Origin: Deinococcales bacterium
GTDB lineage: Bacteria > Deinococcota > Deinococci > Deinococcales > JAAFIG01
Direction of reading: 5' to 3'
NCBI GenBank assembly: GCA_025359505.1
Contig: JANYHH010000110.1
Span: forward strand, 1-34,239
Length of the DNA stretch: 34,239 nucleotides
Shown here piece after piece: positions 23,359 to 31,595 of this stretch; position 1 is the first letter of the stretch, and the number at the start of each line of letters is the position of its first letter. The position numbers were made by a program, and so were the translations under genes. The notes beneath the pieces are model-generated. The model was given only the letters and a program-made list of their open reading frames with translations, was not told where the DNA came from and did not search any database.

Positions 23359-24207
23359 TTAAGGTTTCAGGTACGGAATCTTCGTCGGATCGCCGCCCCA
23401 GACCTCGAACAAATACTGCTTTTGAATCTTAGCGACCGTGCCGTCGTTGACCATTCCACCGAGGATCGCATCGATCATCTTGTTGTTCTTGCCGTTCTTG
23501 GGCAGCAGAGCGCCGTAGGACTCGCCGGTTTTGTACTGCGCGACGACCTTGAAGCGCCCAGCGCTCTCCTTGGCTTGCGACAGCACGATGCTGGTGTCGG
23601 TCATGGCGACATCGATCTGACCGGCTTGCAGCGCGGTGAACATGCCCGGCGTGTCCGGGAAGACCTTTAGGCTCGCGGCCTTGATGGCATCGCGGGCGAA
23701 GCTCTCGCCGGTCGTGCCTTGTTGCACACCGATCCGCAGAGCCTTAATCGAACTCGAGGTCACGGTGAAGCTCGAGGCGCTTTTGACCATCACGCCGATG
23801 TCGCTGTAAAAGTACGGCCGACTGAAGGTCACGACCTTCTGGCGGGCTGGGGTGATGCTGATTTGCGACAGCGCCAAGTCAAAGTTTTTGGTTTGACCCG
23901 CGACCAGTCCGTCCCACGCGACGTTCTTGATACTGACTTTGCTCAGCCCAGCGCGGCTGGCCATGTTGGCCGCCATGCAGTACTCCGCGCCGCTTTTAAT
24001 CGAATCTGGCGTATCGCCGTTGTACCACAGCGGTGCGGGCAGGTTGACCTCGACGGTCAGTTGCCCAGCGATGGCTGGCGTGAAAGCCATCATCTTGTTT
24101 TTCTGGGGGTAAATCGTGCAATCCCCGTACTTGTTCATCATCTGGGCGCTGGAAAGCGTGGCCATCAGACCGAGAGACATCACACCGAGCGCAGCTAAAA
24201 TTTTCAT
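23359..24207 (-). CDS. Family 3 (amino-acid type) solute-binding protein
   Basis: 282 residues. Signal peptide about 1-21 (MKILAALGVMSLGLMATLSSA). Family hallmarks: WDGLVAGQTKNFDLALSQISITPARQKVVTFSRPYF, LRIGVQQGTTGESFA and AMTDTSIVLSQAKES. Probable polar amino acid or similar ligand. The Cys at about residues 30 and 77 of the mature region may form a disulfide. AAGGAG precedes the ATG at 24207; upstream open frame is not coding-like. No transporter partners adjoin it. Confidence 0.9.
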   Translation of the reverse strand: MKILAALGVMSLGLMATLSSAQMMNKYGDCTIYPQKNKMMAFTPAIAGQLTVEVNLPAPLWYNGDTPDSIKSGAEYCMAANMASRAGLSKVSIKNVAWDGLVAGQTKNFDLALSQISITPARQKVVTFSRPYFYSDIGVMVKSASSFTVTSSSIKALRIGVQQGTTGESFARDAIKAASLKVFPDTPGMFTALQAGQIDVAMTDTSIVLSQAKESAGRFKVVAQYKTGESYGALLPKNGKNNKMIDAILGGMVNDGTVAKIQKQYLFEVWGGDPTKIPYLKP

Positions 24208-24223
24208 GTGTTCTCCTTGAGAC

Positions 24224-24256
24224 TTGTCTACCAAGTAACTTCGTGCAAGTAGACAA
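24224..24256. promoter_or_regulatory. 8-bp inverted repeat in the leader of the binding-protein gene
   Basis: TTGTCTAC (24224-24231) and GTAGACAA (24249-24256) are perfect inverted copies separated by 17 nt, 17 bp upstream of the ATG. Candidate operator or leader hairpin. Confidence 0.45.
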
Positions 24257-24428
24257 TACCGCGTCGCTGCTGGCGGCGCAATTGCCGTTGAGATCAGTGA
24301 CTGGGCAAGTGCACATCCGCGTGAGTTCATGCGAATTTTCGTCAGGCTCGAGGTTTGAGCTGGCCGTGCAGAGCACGACAGCTTCTTGGTGCTGACGGTT
24401 GCTCTCGAGATCAGTTGGAGCTGGGGGT

Positions 24429-24989
24429 TTACAGCGCCGCCCACTCTTGGCGAAACCAGCGTTGCTCGCGGGCGTACACGACTTGTTTTTTGCCGCGCAG
24501 ATGCTCGAGCATCGGGGGTGCGAATTGAAGGTCGCTGATTTGCTGCGGTGGGAAGACTCTGGCTCGCAGGTCGTCCTCGTTCAGCAACACGAACGCAACC
24601 CAATCACCCTGTTGCGTCAAGGTCGCGTCCTTGCGCGTGGCAGCGTCTTGGAACATCCACGACAGACCGTAGAGCAACCCAGCCTTCAACGTCTGGGTTT
24701 TGACGTGCAACGCCGTGCCGTCCACCGTCAAGTCAGCCGCCCAGCTTTTCTTGGCGCGGCTGTAAATCTGATAGTCGGGCCCATCCACGGTGACGCCAAA
24801 GGATTGATAGGCCAGCCGCACGGCTTCCTCACCGAGTTTGCCGGTCAGGTGGTCAAAGCGTACTTTCTGGCTGACCTGCCCAGTATCAGCGTAATTGACC
24901 GTGCCGCGCACGGCGACCGCGTAGGCTTGCGCTTTCAAACGCAGGTGCGCGGGCAGCAGTAGGGTTTGCGGATGCTCGAAGCGGTGCAT
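24429..24989 (-). CDS. Protein with PD-(D/E)XK nuclease-like core
   Basis: 186 residues. The segment GKLGEEAVRLAYQSFGV...SWAADLTVDGTALHVKTQTL resembles the nuclease core: helix with Glu54/55, Asp86 ending a strand, and H95-V-K97-T-Q where most members have E-x-K. The missing acid before x-K means activity is uncertain. C-terminal part (VAFVLLNEDDLRARVFPPQQI) fits the strand that reports DNA or substrate contacts in restriction-like folds. Start ATG overlaps the stop of the DinB-family gene by one base (TGATG). Confidence 0.5.
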   Translation of the reverse strand: MHRFEHPQTLLLPAHLRLKAQAYAVAVRGTVNYADTGQVSQKVRFDHLTGKLGEEAVRLAYQSFGVTVDGPDYQIYSRAKKSWAADLTVDGTALHVKTQTLKAGLLYGLSWMFQDAATRKDATLTQQGDWVAFVLLNEDDLRARVFPPQQISDLQFAPPMLEHLRGKKQVVYAREQRWFRQEWAAL

Positions 24990-25438
24990 CAGCCAATCTT
25001 CACGAACATCGGTGGTGTGATCCCGATCATGCGGGCCATCATCCAGATCTGCCCTTTGTGGTGCGCCTCGTGGCTGATGAGGAAGTCGATCATGCCACTG
25101 ATCGGCATTTGCGTCCCAAAGATGGGAATCACGCGGTTCAGCGTTTCCTCACTCAAGCCCTCGAGCAACGAGGCGGCATCGGCGGTACTGGACTTCATAC
25201 GCTCGAGCGCTGCGCTCCAGTCACCGCTCGGCTCTATTTTCTCTGGCGTTTGCCCTTGCAGCATCGCGTTCATCCGCGTGATGCTGCCGCTCAAGTGATC
25301 GGTCAGCCGCATGAAGCTCATGCCGTCCTCCCACGCTTTGAAACCAGATTGATCGGCGGGGATGCACTCTAAAACACTGATCAGAGCGTTGCGGTGCATC
25401 AAGAAACTGCGGGCGTAAGCGCTGCCAGAAGTGGACAT
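24989..25438 (-). CDS. DinB/YfiT-family putative metal-dependent protein
   Basis: 149-residue four-helix bundle. The metal site of the DinB superfamily is visible as H48 (LTDHLSG) and H123/H127 in ISHEAHHKGQ. Members in Deinococcus and Bacillus are expanded families, often of unknown role, including bacillithiol-type S-transferases. It is the first gene of a two-gene operon with a nuclease-like protein. A TAACAT box lies 5 nt upstream of the ATG. Confidence 0.88.
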   Translation of the reverse strand: MSTSGSAYARSFLMHRNALISVLECIPADQSGFKAWEDGMSFMRLTDHLSGSITRMNAMLQGQTPEKIEPSGDWSAALERMKSSTADAASLLEGLSEETLNRVIPIFGTQMPISGMIDFLISHEAHHKGQIWMMARMIGITPPMFVKIG

Positions 25439-25555
25439 GCGTCATGTTACCGCGAGGGCGGTAGCCCGCACGGTGCGAAACTGACCTCGAGCCTCAGAGA
25501 TCGCTTCGATGAGCCTCAAGGTCAGTTTCGCCAAGCCCCAAAGATACTCGAGCTG

Positions 25556-26479
25556 TCAAAGGTCGCTGTGGTGCTCGCGCTCAAATGCCTGAGTGCGGTG
25601 ACGCGCCTTTTGCAGCACCAACCAGAACAGCACCACGATCAGTAGACCGATCAGAAATAAGCCCGGGTACTCCGTGAGCGCCCGCCACGCGGCTGGCTCG
25701 AGTTGAAAAAACGCAGCGATGGCCAAACCCCAACCGATCACGGCGACCGTCACCAGCGGCGGGATTCTGGGCAGGTTGACTTTCGGCAATCTCTCCGGCT
25801 CGAGGGTCGTGAACACGAAACCGACGAACAACACGGTCACGCCGACCATCCGCCCGATCGACTCGAGGTAGACAATGCCGAAGCGGTTGAGGCTGCTCGT
25901 GCCCGCCAGCAGCAGACCACTGACGGCGATCAGCAGCGTGCCCATCGCCCGCGTGCGCGACACGCGCCAGAGCTGCGCGGTGCTGTAAAGCGCCCCGCCG
26001 ACCAGCCACAGTGTGCCGTAAATGTTGAACGGAATCGTCCAGAAGCGCGGCGTCGCAAAGCCCAGAACGGCAATGTCTGGAAACGCCGTGCCTTTGGGTT
26101 CCCACGGCGTGCCTAGCTTACTCAGGTCAAGTGGCGCGTTCAGCACAATCAGTAATGACACCAGCATCAGCACGACGATCACCTCGAGCAGCCTGTTCGT
26201 CCAAGGGCGCTTATCCAGCAGATGCAGCGTGCCCTGCCCGAGCAATGTCACGCCGTGCATCGCGCCGAAAAAGTACCACAGCCGATACCCGCCCTCCGAC
26301 CAGCCGCCCTGCGCCCGCGCCACCGTGTCGGCCGTGACGGACAGAGCGAAACTGGCGATTCCGAGCGTCCACAGCAACTGATGCTGCCGCCCTCTGGTGC
26401 GGTACTGCTGGTACGTCAATAGCGTGAACAGCCACGCGACGGCGCTGGCGATGCTCGAGAAGATGAGGTCGTTGGGCAT
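25556..26479 (-). CDS. Integral membrane protein of unknown function
   Basis: 307 residues with about eight hydrophobic segments, several short basic loops and a charged, His-rich tail (KARHRTQAFEREHHSDL). Residues such as W, R and Y near the first loops (YQQYRTRGRQHQLLW) recall 7TM sensor-type proteins, but no family is identified. No Shine-Dalgarno or close -10 box is obvious at the ATG. CTCGAG sites are at usual density. Confidence 0.65.
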   Translation of the reverse strand: MPNDLIFSSIASAVAWLFTLLTYQQYRTRGRQHQLLWTLGIASFALSVTADTVARAQGGWSEGGYRLWYFFGAMHGVTLLGQGTLHLLDKRPWTNRLLEVIVVLMLVSLLIVLNAPLDLSKLGTPWEPKGTAFPDIAVLGFATPRFWTIPFNIYGTLWLVGGALYSTAQLWRVSRTRAMGTLLIAVSGLLLAGTSSLNRFGIVYLESIGRMVGVTVLFVGFVFTTLEPERLPKVNLPRIPPLVTVAVIGWGLAIAAFFQLEPAAWRALTEYPGLFLIGLLIVVLFWLVLQKARHRTQAFEREHHSDL

Positions 26480-26645
26480 GAGTGACAGACGCTCGAGTGC
26501 AGCGCAACCTCTGATTATGCCCGATGCCTTGGGTGAGAATAGTCCTGTCTGAGTTTTTGAATGTGTGCATTACCCCAAATTCTTTGCGTTCTGGACGTGA
26601 AATAAAATTGTGTTCCACGGCAACGCAGCCGCCCTAGACACGGCG

Positions 26646-26651
26646 TAGCAT
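26646..26651 (+). promoter_or_regulatory. Leaderless -10 box (TAGCAT)
   Basis: 7-nt spacer to the ATG at 26659. Confidence 0.55.
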
Positions 26652-26658
26652 CTCAACT

Positions 26659-27273
26659 ATGGAACTGCCCCTCTTCCCAATCGGTGAGCTGGTGCTGCTG
26701 CCGGGAATGGCCCTGCCGCTGCACGTCTTCGAGCCGCGTTACCGCGAGTTGCTCGGACGGGTGCGTACCAGCGGCGAGGCGTTCGGCATTCCATGCGTGC
26801 TGCCCGGCGAGCAACCCCCAGCCGACAGCCGCAACCCCAGCATGGAAATCGAAGCCAGAATCGCCAAGGTCGGCACGCTCGCGCATTTGACGCACGTCGA
26901 TTACCTGCCCGACGGCACGGCCAACATCGGTGTCGTCGGCGGCGAACGCTACGAGATCATCAGCATCGATCACAATAAATTCCCTTACGCCACGGCCGAG
27001 GTTCGCACGTGGCCGCTCGAGCCGAGCGACCCGCAATGGGTGCAGGCGATGGCGAAAAAAGTGCTGGACAGGTTTTTGATCAAAATCCAGCCGCGCTTCG
27101 GCGATGTCTCCAAAGACGTGCCGGAAGACATGCTGTTAAAAGCCTCGTTCGTGGCCGCCAACCTGCGCTTGGGTGGCTTGGAGGGGCAGCGCATTTTAGA
27201 GTCGAAAACGCTGTTGGAGCGCTTCGAGATTCTCTCCGAATTCGTTGGTGTGGAGCAGCGGACATTGAACTGA
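26659..27273 (+). CDS. Stand-alone LON substrate-binding-domain protein
   Basis: 204 residues. ELPLFPIGELVLLPGMALPLHVFEPRYREL is the diagnostic start of the Lon N-terminal domain (PUA-like fold). No AAA+ or protease domain follows, so the protein is a single-domain relative of Lon. Its role, possibly substrate or RNA binding, is not established. It is likely leaderless. Confidence 0.9.
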   Translation: MELPLFPIGELVLLPGMALPLHVFEPRYRELLGRVRTSGEAFGIPCVLPGEQPPADSRNPSMEIEARIAKVGTLAHLTHVDYLPDGTANIGVVGGERYEIISIDHNKFPYATAEVRTWPLEPSDPQWVQAMAKKVLDRFLIKIQPRFGDVSKDVPEDMLLKASFVAANLRLGGLEGQRILESKTLLERFEILSEFVGVEQRTLN

Positions 27274-27305
27274 GTTTTTGGTGACTCGAGCGTTACACGC
27301 AAGCG

Positions 27306-27473
27306 ATGCTTGATTGGCTCAATCGCTGCTTCGATGGTCGCAAAGCCTGTCCGCGTTGCGGCGATCGGTTCAACGATTTGGAGCTGCTGGCGCTTCGTCA
27401 GCAAGGACGGCGTTGCGAGTTCGCAAACGGCTGCCCGATGCGAAAAACTGGGCTGCAACGCCACATCAGCTAG
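27306..27473 (+). CDS. 55-aa putative zinc-ribbon microprotein
   Basis: 55 codons. It reads MLDWLNRCFDGRKACPRCGDRF and, after a helical LELLALRQQGR, CEFANGCPMRK. The C-P-R-C and C-x(5)-C pairs can form a zinc ribbon; the CPRCG pattern is typical of small zinc proteins. There is no clear -10 box or Shine-Dalgarno at this ATG, and no family is identified. It lies between the LON-domain gene and the metalloprotease gene. Confidence 0.5.
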   Translation: MLDWLNRCFDGRKACPRCGDRFNDLELLALRQQGRRCEFANGCPMRKTGLQRHIS

Positions 27474-27584
27474 GCAAACGAACCGAGACGCACCTCGAGA
27501 CTGACCCGCTCACCAGTTTCGTCTCGAGGTTTCAAGCGTGGTTGAAAAAGAGCGCAACTCGGTTCGTTTACTCGAGCGTTGGGA

Positions 27585-27590
27585 TAACCT
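27585..27590 (+). promoter_or_regulatory. Leaderless -10 box (TAACCT)
   Basis: 7-nt spacer to the ATG at 27598; it decides that start for the metalloprotease gene. Confidence 0.6.
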
Positions 27591-27597
27591 GCGACGC

Positions 27598-28503
27598 ATG
27601 GAACCTCGTTCGATTCGCCTCGAGACCGCAGATATCGACCGATTCTGGTACGCCGTGGATCGCTCCACCCCAGAGACGGCCAAAGACATCTTCCAAACCG
27701 AGTATTTTGACAAAGCCTCGCTGGGACTGCGCGATTTCATCGCCGCCCGAATCGGAACCGTCGAGGAGTTATTGGCGAATTTCAGCGCCAAACCGCAGTA
27801 CTTCGCGGCGATCCGCGCCCAGACATTGCGGGTGGAGACGCTGCGACCCGCGATTGAAGTGATGTGCTCGAGGCTGATTCAACTGTTCGGGGACACGGTG
27901 ATTCCGGCGGTCTATTTCGTGATCGGGCGCATGAACAGCGGCGGCACGTTATCAAGCAGCAGCGTTCAAATCGGCATGGAGTTTTTCGCCACCGACGAAC
28001 ACACCCCGCTGTTTGAACTGAGCGCTTGGGAGCAAAGCGTCGTGATGCCGCTCGAGGCGCTACCCTTCGTTGTAGCGCATGAACTCGTGCATTTCCAACA
28101 CGTGGAGCGCTTCACGAAAGCCAACGGCGCTCAGTTCAAACGCAAGAACACCTTGCTCGAGGCGGTTTACGCCGAGGGTCTAGCCGAGTATTTTGGCGAA
28201 GCGATCTCCGGGCGGGTGGTCAACCCAGAAATTCACCGTTACGGGCGGCAGCACGAAGCCGCGCTGCTCGAGCGATTCCGCATTGATATGCGCGGCAGCG
28301 ATTTGAGCGACTGGCTGTACCAAGGCAGCAGTGCCACCGACGAACCCGCTGACTTGGGGTATTTCATCGGTTACGGAATCGTCAAAGCCTACTTTGAGGG
28401 CGCGGCGGATCGCACGCAGGCGCTCGAGACGCTGCTCACAACGACCAATGTGTTGAGGATTGTCGAAGAGAGCCGTTACTTGGCTTTGGTCTCGAGCACC
28501 TGA
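27598..28503 (+). CDS. Putative Zn-dependent protease, DUF2268-type
   Basis: 301 residues. The HEXXH zinc motif is seen at residues 161-165 (VVAHELVHFQH), and a downstream EAVYAEGLAEYFGE supplies the third ligand (Glu near 193 or 197), the gluzincin arrangement of the DUF2268/COG5504 proteases. There is no signal peptide, so it is probably cytoplasmic. The ATG at 27598 is chosen over the GTG at 27538 because of the close -10 box. A triple CTCGAG tandem repeat overlaps its 3' end. Confidence 0.85.
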   Translation: MEPRSIRLETADIDRFWYAVDRSTPETAKDIFQTEYFDKASLGLRDFIAARIGTVEELLANFSAKPQYFAAIRAQTLRVETLRPAIEVMCSRLIQLFGDTVIPAVYFVIGRMNSGGTLSSSSVQIGMEFFATDEHTPLFELSAWEQSVVMPLEALPFVVAHELVHFQHVERFTKANGAQFKRKNTLLEAVYAEGLAEYFGEAISGRVVNPEIHRYGRQHEAALLERFRIDMRGSDLSDWLYQGSSATDEPADLGYFIGYGIVKAYFEGAADRTQALETLLTTTNVLRIVEESRYLALVSST

Positions 28504-28541
28504 GCCGGCCTCGAGCACTTGAGCTGCCTCGAGCACCTGAG
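28491..28541 (+). repeat. Three tandem copies of a CTCGAGCACYTGAG unit
   Basis: Near-identical 14-bp units start at 28491, 28510 and 28528 (periods 19 and 18). The first covers the last codons and stop of the metalloprotease gene; the rest are in the spacer. Confidence 0.8.
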
Positions 28542-28574
28542 TGAAAAATCACCACAGCGCCCCGCCAGTACCGC

Positions 28575-28580
28575 TATGGT
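28575..28580 (+). promoter_or_regulatory. Leaderless -10 box (TATGGT)
   Basis: 6-nt spacer to the ATG at 28587. Confidence 0.55.
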
Positions 28581-28586
28581 TGCACG

Positions 28587-29465
28587 ATGAAACGATGGTT
28601 GGCGTTGGTCGTCTTATTTGGCGCTGTGGCATTTGCTCAGGGCATCGAATCCCAGAGAAAGTACCTGCGTAACGAAATCATCAAGCTCGGCACACTGGGA
28701 ATATCGATGCAATTTGGCTTCATCGTCTTCGGCAATCTCAACGAGTATCTCGTGGAAGACGGCCCCTTCAAGGTGGGGCCGCAACCGGGCATGACCGTCA
28801 CTCAGGTCAAAGCCTCCATCGAAGCCGCCATGCAGGGACAGTACCGATCAATGAAATTGCAGGGCGGCGTCAAGATCAGCGGTTCAAACGTGATCGGTCG
28901 CTACTGGCGGCCGTCGAGCAATACCTACTGGCGCATCGTCTACCGCCAAGGCTCACCGGGCCAAGGCGTGCTGCTCTCGAGCGACGGCATCAACCCCAGC
29001 AACGAAGCCGCCATTGGCAAGACCATGCTGGAGGTAGCCAGCAAAAACATCCGGTTTTTCCCGCCGCAAACGGGTCAACTCGGCGCAGCTTGGAAGTCGT
29101 ATTTGAAGCAAGCGTCGGTCTTCGTCAGCGTCGGCGACAAGGGGCCAGAGATCCTGCGATTTTGCGACACTGGCGCGGTCAGCGTTCAGACCGCCAAGGA
29201 ATTCCCGCGTTTGAATGTGCTCCAAGGTTGGACGCCCAACGACCCGCAGAAACGCGTGACCGGCAAGTGGAAACTCTACCCGATCTCAGCCAAGCGAGCG
29301 TTTCTGATGCTCGAGTTCGCACCCAACAACGTCCGCACGGTCGATGTACAGTACAACGACGGCTCGGATGGTTCGACGCCAGCGATCCGCTTTGCGGACA
29401 CGGCGTTTTACATCCGAACCCCCGAGAAACTGGCGGAGAGCAACATCGATTTCCCCGAGTGCTGA
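28587..29465 (+). CDS. Secreted protein of unknown function
   Basis: 292 residues. Signal peptide 1-18 (MKRWLALVVLFGAVAFAQ) with cleavage after A-F-A. The mature part is mixed alpha/beta without a recognisable motif; only two cysteines (in RFCDTG and the terminal EC) are seen. It marks the left border of the repeat/toxin region; the first long repeat begins 15 bp after its stop. Confidence 0.75.
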   Translation: MKRWLALVVLFGAVAFAQGIESQRKYLRNEIIKLGTLGISMQFGFIVFGNLNEYLVEDGPFKVGPQPGMTVTQVKASIEAAMQGQYRSMKLQGGVKISGSNVIGRYWRPSSNTYWRIVYRQGSPGQGVLLSSDGINPSNEAAIGKTMLEVASKNIRFFPPQTGQLGAAWKSYLKQASVFVSVGDKGPEILRFCDTGAVSVQTAKEFPRLNVLQGWTPNDPQKRVTGKWKLYPISAKRAFLMLEFAPNNVRTVDVQYNDGSDGSTPAIRFADTAFYIRTPEKLAESNIDFPEC

Positions 29466-29480
29466 CGGGACTGGACGAGT

Positions 29481-29627
29481 ACGCTCGAGACTGCCGAAAC
29501 GAACCTCGAGCCGCACGTCACTCTGGGGGTGCTGGATCGAGTCGAGTTTGACTTGATCCTCCACTTTGTCTCGAGGCGGGACGGTAAAGCGTTTGGTGCG
29601 GTGATTCCAGCGCGGCGCGACTTGGGG
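29481..29627 (+). repeat. Dispersed repeat, copy A (long form)
   Basis: Full-length copy: ACGCTCGAGACTGCCG... through GGGGTGCTGGATCGA to the 3' core AGCGTTTGGTGCGGTGATTC and CAGCGCGGCGCG. In one frame it reads like a peptide (SRRDGKAFGAVIPARR) shared by copies B, D and E. It lies before the DUF433/DUF5615 module. Confidence 0.85.
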
Positions 29628-29740
29628 CTGGTGCGGCTGCGGGACGAGGTGGCTCGAGTGAATAACGAAAATAGGGTGAAGCTGACGTGTTCGCAACGCA
29701 CGCTCGCGGCCGCGCCTTGCTCGAGTGACCCGCGACGGTT

Positions 29741-29746
29741 TACGCT
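29741..29746 (+). promoter_or_regulatory. Leaderless -10 box (TACGCT)
   Basis: 6-nt spacer to the ATG of the DUF433 gene at 29753. Confidence 0.6.
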
Positions 29747-29752
29747 ACGTGC

Positions 29753-29980
29753 ATGAACTGGCGCCAGATCATAACGATAGAACCCGGCAAGCGCAGCGGC
29801 AAGCCCTGCGTGCGCGGAATGCGTTTGACGGTCGGTGACGTGCTGGGCTTTGTGGCCACGTATGGCAGTTGGTCTGAGATCATCGCCGAGTACCCAGAGT
29901 TGACTGAGGATGACATCCGCGCCTGCCTCGAGTTCGCCGCGACCCGCGAGGGGCGTTTGATGGAGCGCGTGGCTGCGTGA
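29753..29980 (+). CDS. DUF433-family antitoxin
   Basis: 75 residues. ITIEPGKRSGKPCVRGMRLTVGDVLGFVATYGS and EYPELTEDDIRACLEFAA are the DUF433 signature, a winged-helix-like domain seen in VapB45-type antitoxins. It overlaps the toxin gene by 4 nt (GTGA). It probably binds the toxin and autoregulates the promoter. Confidence 0.92.
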   Translation: MNWRQIITIEPGKRSGKPCVRGMRLTVGDVLGFVATYGSWSEIIAEYPELTEDDIRACLEFAATREGRLMERVAA

Positions 29981-30324
29981 AGCTGCTGTTTGACCAGAAC
30001 TTATTGGCGAAACTTTGCGGATTGCTCAGCGATGTTTGCGTTGGGTCTCAGCACGTCAGGGTTGATCTGGGTTTGCACGAATCCCCTGATGAGCTGATCT
30101 GGGCGTATGCGCTCGAGCATGGTTTTGTCGTCGTCAGCAAAGACGATGATTTCAGGCAGTTGAGCGCCGTGCGGGGCGCACCGCCAAAGGTACTGTGCTT
30201 GGATATTGGTAACACGCCGACCGCGTTCGTGGCGGCGTTGCTGCGGCGCAACCTCGAGTTGATCGCGGAGTTCGTGGCTGATCCCGAGGCGGCGCTGCTC
30301 GTGCTGACTCGAGATCAAGGGTAG
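29977..30324 (+). CDS. DUF5615-family PIN-like toxin
   Basis: 115 residues. MKLLFDQNLLAKL at the N-terminus and VVSKDDDFRQLSAVRGAPPKVLCLDIGN carry the acidic residues of the DUF5615/Mut7-C PIN-like fold (VapC45 type), predicted to be an RNase. The partner DUF433 gene overlaps upstream. No frameshift or missing residue is apparent. Confidence 0.9.
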   Translation: MKLLFDQNLLAKLCGLLSDVCVGSQHVRVDLGLHESPDELIWAYALEHGFVVVSKDDDFRQLSAVRGAPPKVLCLDIGNTPTAFVAALLRRNLELIAEFVADPEAALLVLTRDQG

Positions 30325-30338
30325 TTACCGAGCTGCTG

Positions 30339-30465
30339 TGGTGAGGCAGTTCGACGGCAAGCATCAGCTTCGTCTCGAGGCGGGATCATCTTAGGGCGGA
30401 ATCATCTCGAGGCGGGACGGTAAAGCGTTCGGTGCGGTGATATCAGCGCGGCGCGGTTGGGGATA
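30339..30465 (+). repeat. Dispersed repeat, copy B
   Basis: The part CAGTTCGACGGCAAGCATCA matches copy D, a duplicated CTCGAGGCGGGA segment follows, and the 3' core (AAGCGTTCGGTGCGGTGATA) closes it. Between the DUF5615 toxin and Fic genes. Confidence 0.8.
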
Positions 30466-30512
30466 GCGCGGTGGCATGAGATTGAAGAGGGAGACGATTC
30501 AACAGGTCATAC

Positions 30513-30532
30513 TGTTACGATTTTGTTACGAT
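30513..30532 (+). promoter_or_regulatory. 11-bp-spaced direct repeat and -10 box before the Fic gene
   Basis: TGTTACGAT occurs at 30513-30521 and 30524-30532, one helical turn apart. The second copy includes TACGAT, a TANNNT box 6 nt before the ATG at 30539. A regulator binding both would block initiation; the Fic protein's own C-terminal helix-turn-helix is a candidate. Confidence 0.6.
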
Positions 30533-30538
30533 CCTGAA

Positions 30539-31579
30539 ATGATTTTCCGTCCCACCATTCCCGACCATCCAGAAGCCCAAGAGTTGCTGCTGCAAGCTGG
30601 GTTTGCCCGTCAGCAAATCCTGCTCGCACCACTCAACCCACGCCTTGAACTCGAGTGGCAATTGAACACGGCTCTCGAAGCGACGCATCACAGCACCGCG
30701 ATTGAAGGCAATCCGCTGACCTTAGAGGAAGTCAGGCGCTTGCTGAGCGGAAAGCCGTTGCAAAAGCCACGCAACCGCGAGATTGAAGTGCGAAACTACA
30801 AAAACGCTCTCGATGAGGTTCTGAGCGATTGGACAGCCAGCCGCAAAGCCGTGACCGCGACCACAATCCTGCATCTGCACCGCAGCGTGATGCGCGACCT
30901 CGAGCTACCCGCACGGCTTGGTCAATGGCGCGTTGACCCTGTGTTCGTGTTCGACACGAAGACCCAAATCCCCGTTCACGAAGGCGACCCCGCGTCAGAA
31001 GTCAGCAGCCGCATCGCCGCGTTGTGCGTGTGGCTCAACAATGCCGACGCGCCGCACCCAGTCATCAGAGCCGCCATCGCGCATTTGGAGTTCGTCAGAA
31101 TCCACCCATTCATGGACGGCAATGGTCGCAGCGCACGGCTGCTCGAGACGCTGCTGCTCGCTCAGTTCGGTTGGAACGCACGCGGCTTGCTGGCGTTAGA
31201 GCCGTATTACCGTGCGAATCTGGCGCGGTATTACGCGCTGATCGCCTCGAGCATCAATGATGGCGATTACACGGATTGGGTAACGTTCGTCGCAGCGGGC
31301 GTTTTAGAGCGTCTGCAAAAAGTTGAACAACAACTCGTCCACGATTCACCCGCCAATTCGCACGCGCCGATGCTGAACGAACGTCAGTGGCGCATCATGG
31401 CGCTGCTCGGTCACGCTCGAGCGACGGTTTCCAACATGGAAGTCCAGCGACTGACCAGCGCGTCGCACATGACGGCCGCCAGAGATTTAGCGTCTCTGGT
31501 ACAGATCGGATTGCTCGAGAAACACGGGGCTGGACGGGCGACGCGCTACTCGAGGAGAGCGCCCCGCGCAGCAGAGTGA
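30539..31579 (+). CDS. Class II Fic-domain AMP-transferase with winged-helix C-terminus
   Basis: 346 residues. The Fic active motif HPFMDGNGRSAR is at about 189-200, complete with His and the nucleotide-phosphate loop. An N-terminal inhibitory motif S-T-A-I-E-G-N (about 52-58) defines a class II, autoinhibited enzyme. The last 70 residues (RQWRIMALLGHARATVSNMEVQRLTSASHMTAARDL) look like a winged helix-turn-helix. Fic proteins transfer AMP to target hydroxyls. The ATG at 30539 is preferred to 30476 because the promoter elements lie between them. Confidence 0.93.
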   Translation: MIFRPTIPDHPEAQELLLQAGFARQQILLAPLNPRLELEWQLNTALEATHHSTAIEGNPLTLEEVRRLLSGKPLQKPRNREIEVRNYKNALDEVLSDWTASRKAVTATTILHLHRSVMRDLELPARLGQWRVDPVFVFDTKTQIPVHEGDPASEVSSRIAALCVWLNNADAPHPVIRAAIAHLEFVRIHPFMDGNGRSARLLETLLLAQFGWNARGLLALEPYYRANLARYYALIASSINDGDYTDWVTFVAAGVLERLQKVEQQLVHDSPANSHAPMLNERQWRIMALLGHARATVSNMEVQRLTSASHMTAARDLASLVQIGLLEKHGAGRATRYSRRAPRAAE

Positions 31580-31595
31580 AGCTGGTGGGTGAGCG

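Noticed and set aside
29529-29756. 75-codon frame across repeat copy A as a gene
   Set aside because: It is repeat-derived sequence, has no start signal and overlaps the next promoter; reported as a repeat.
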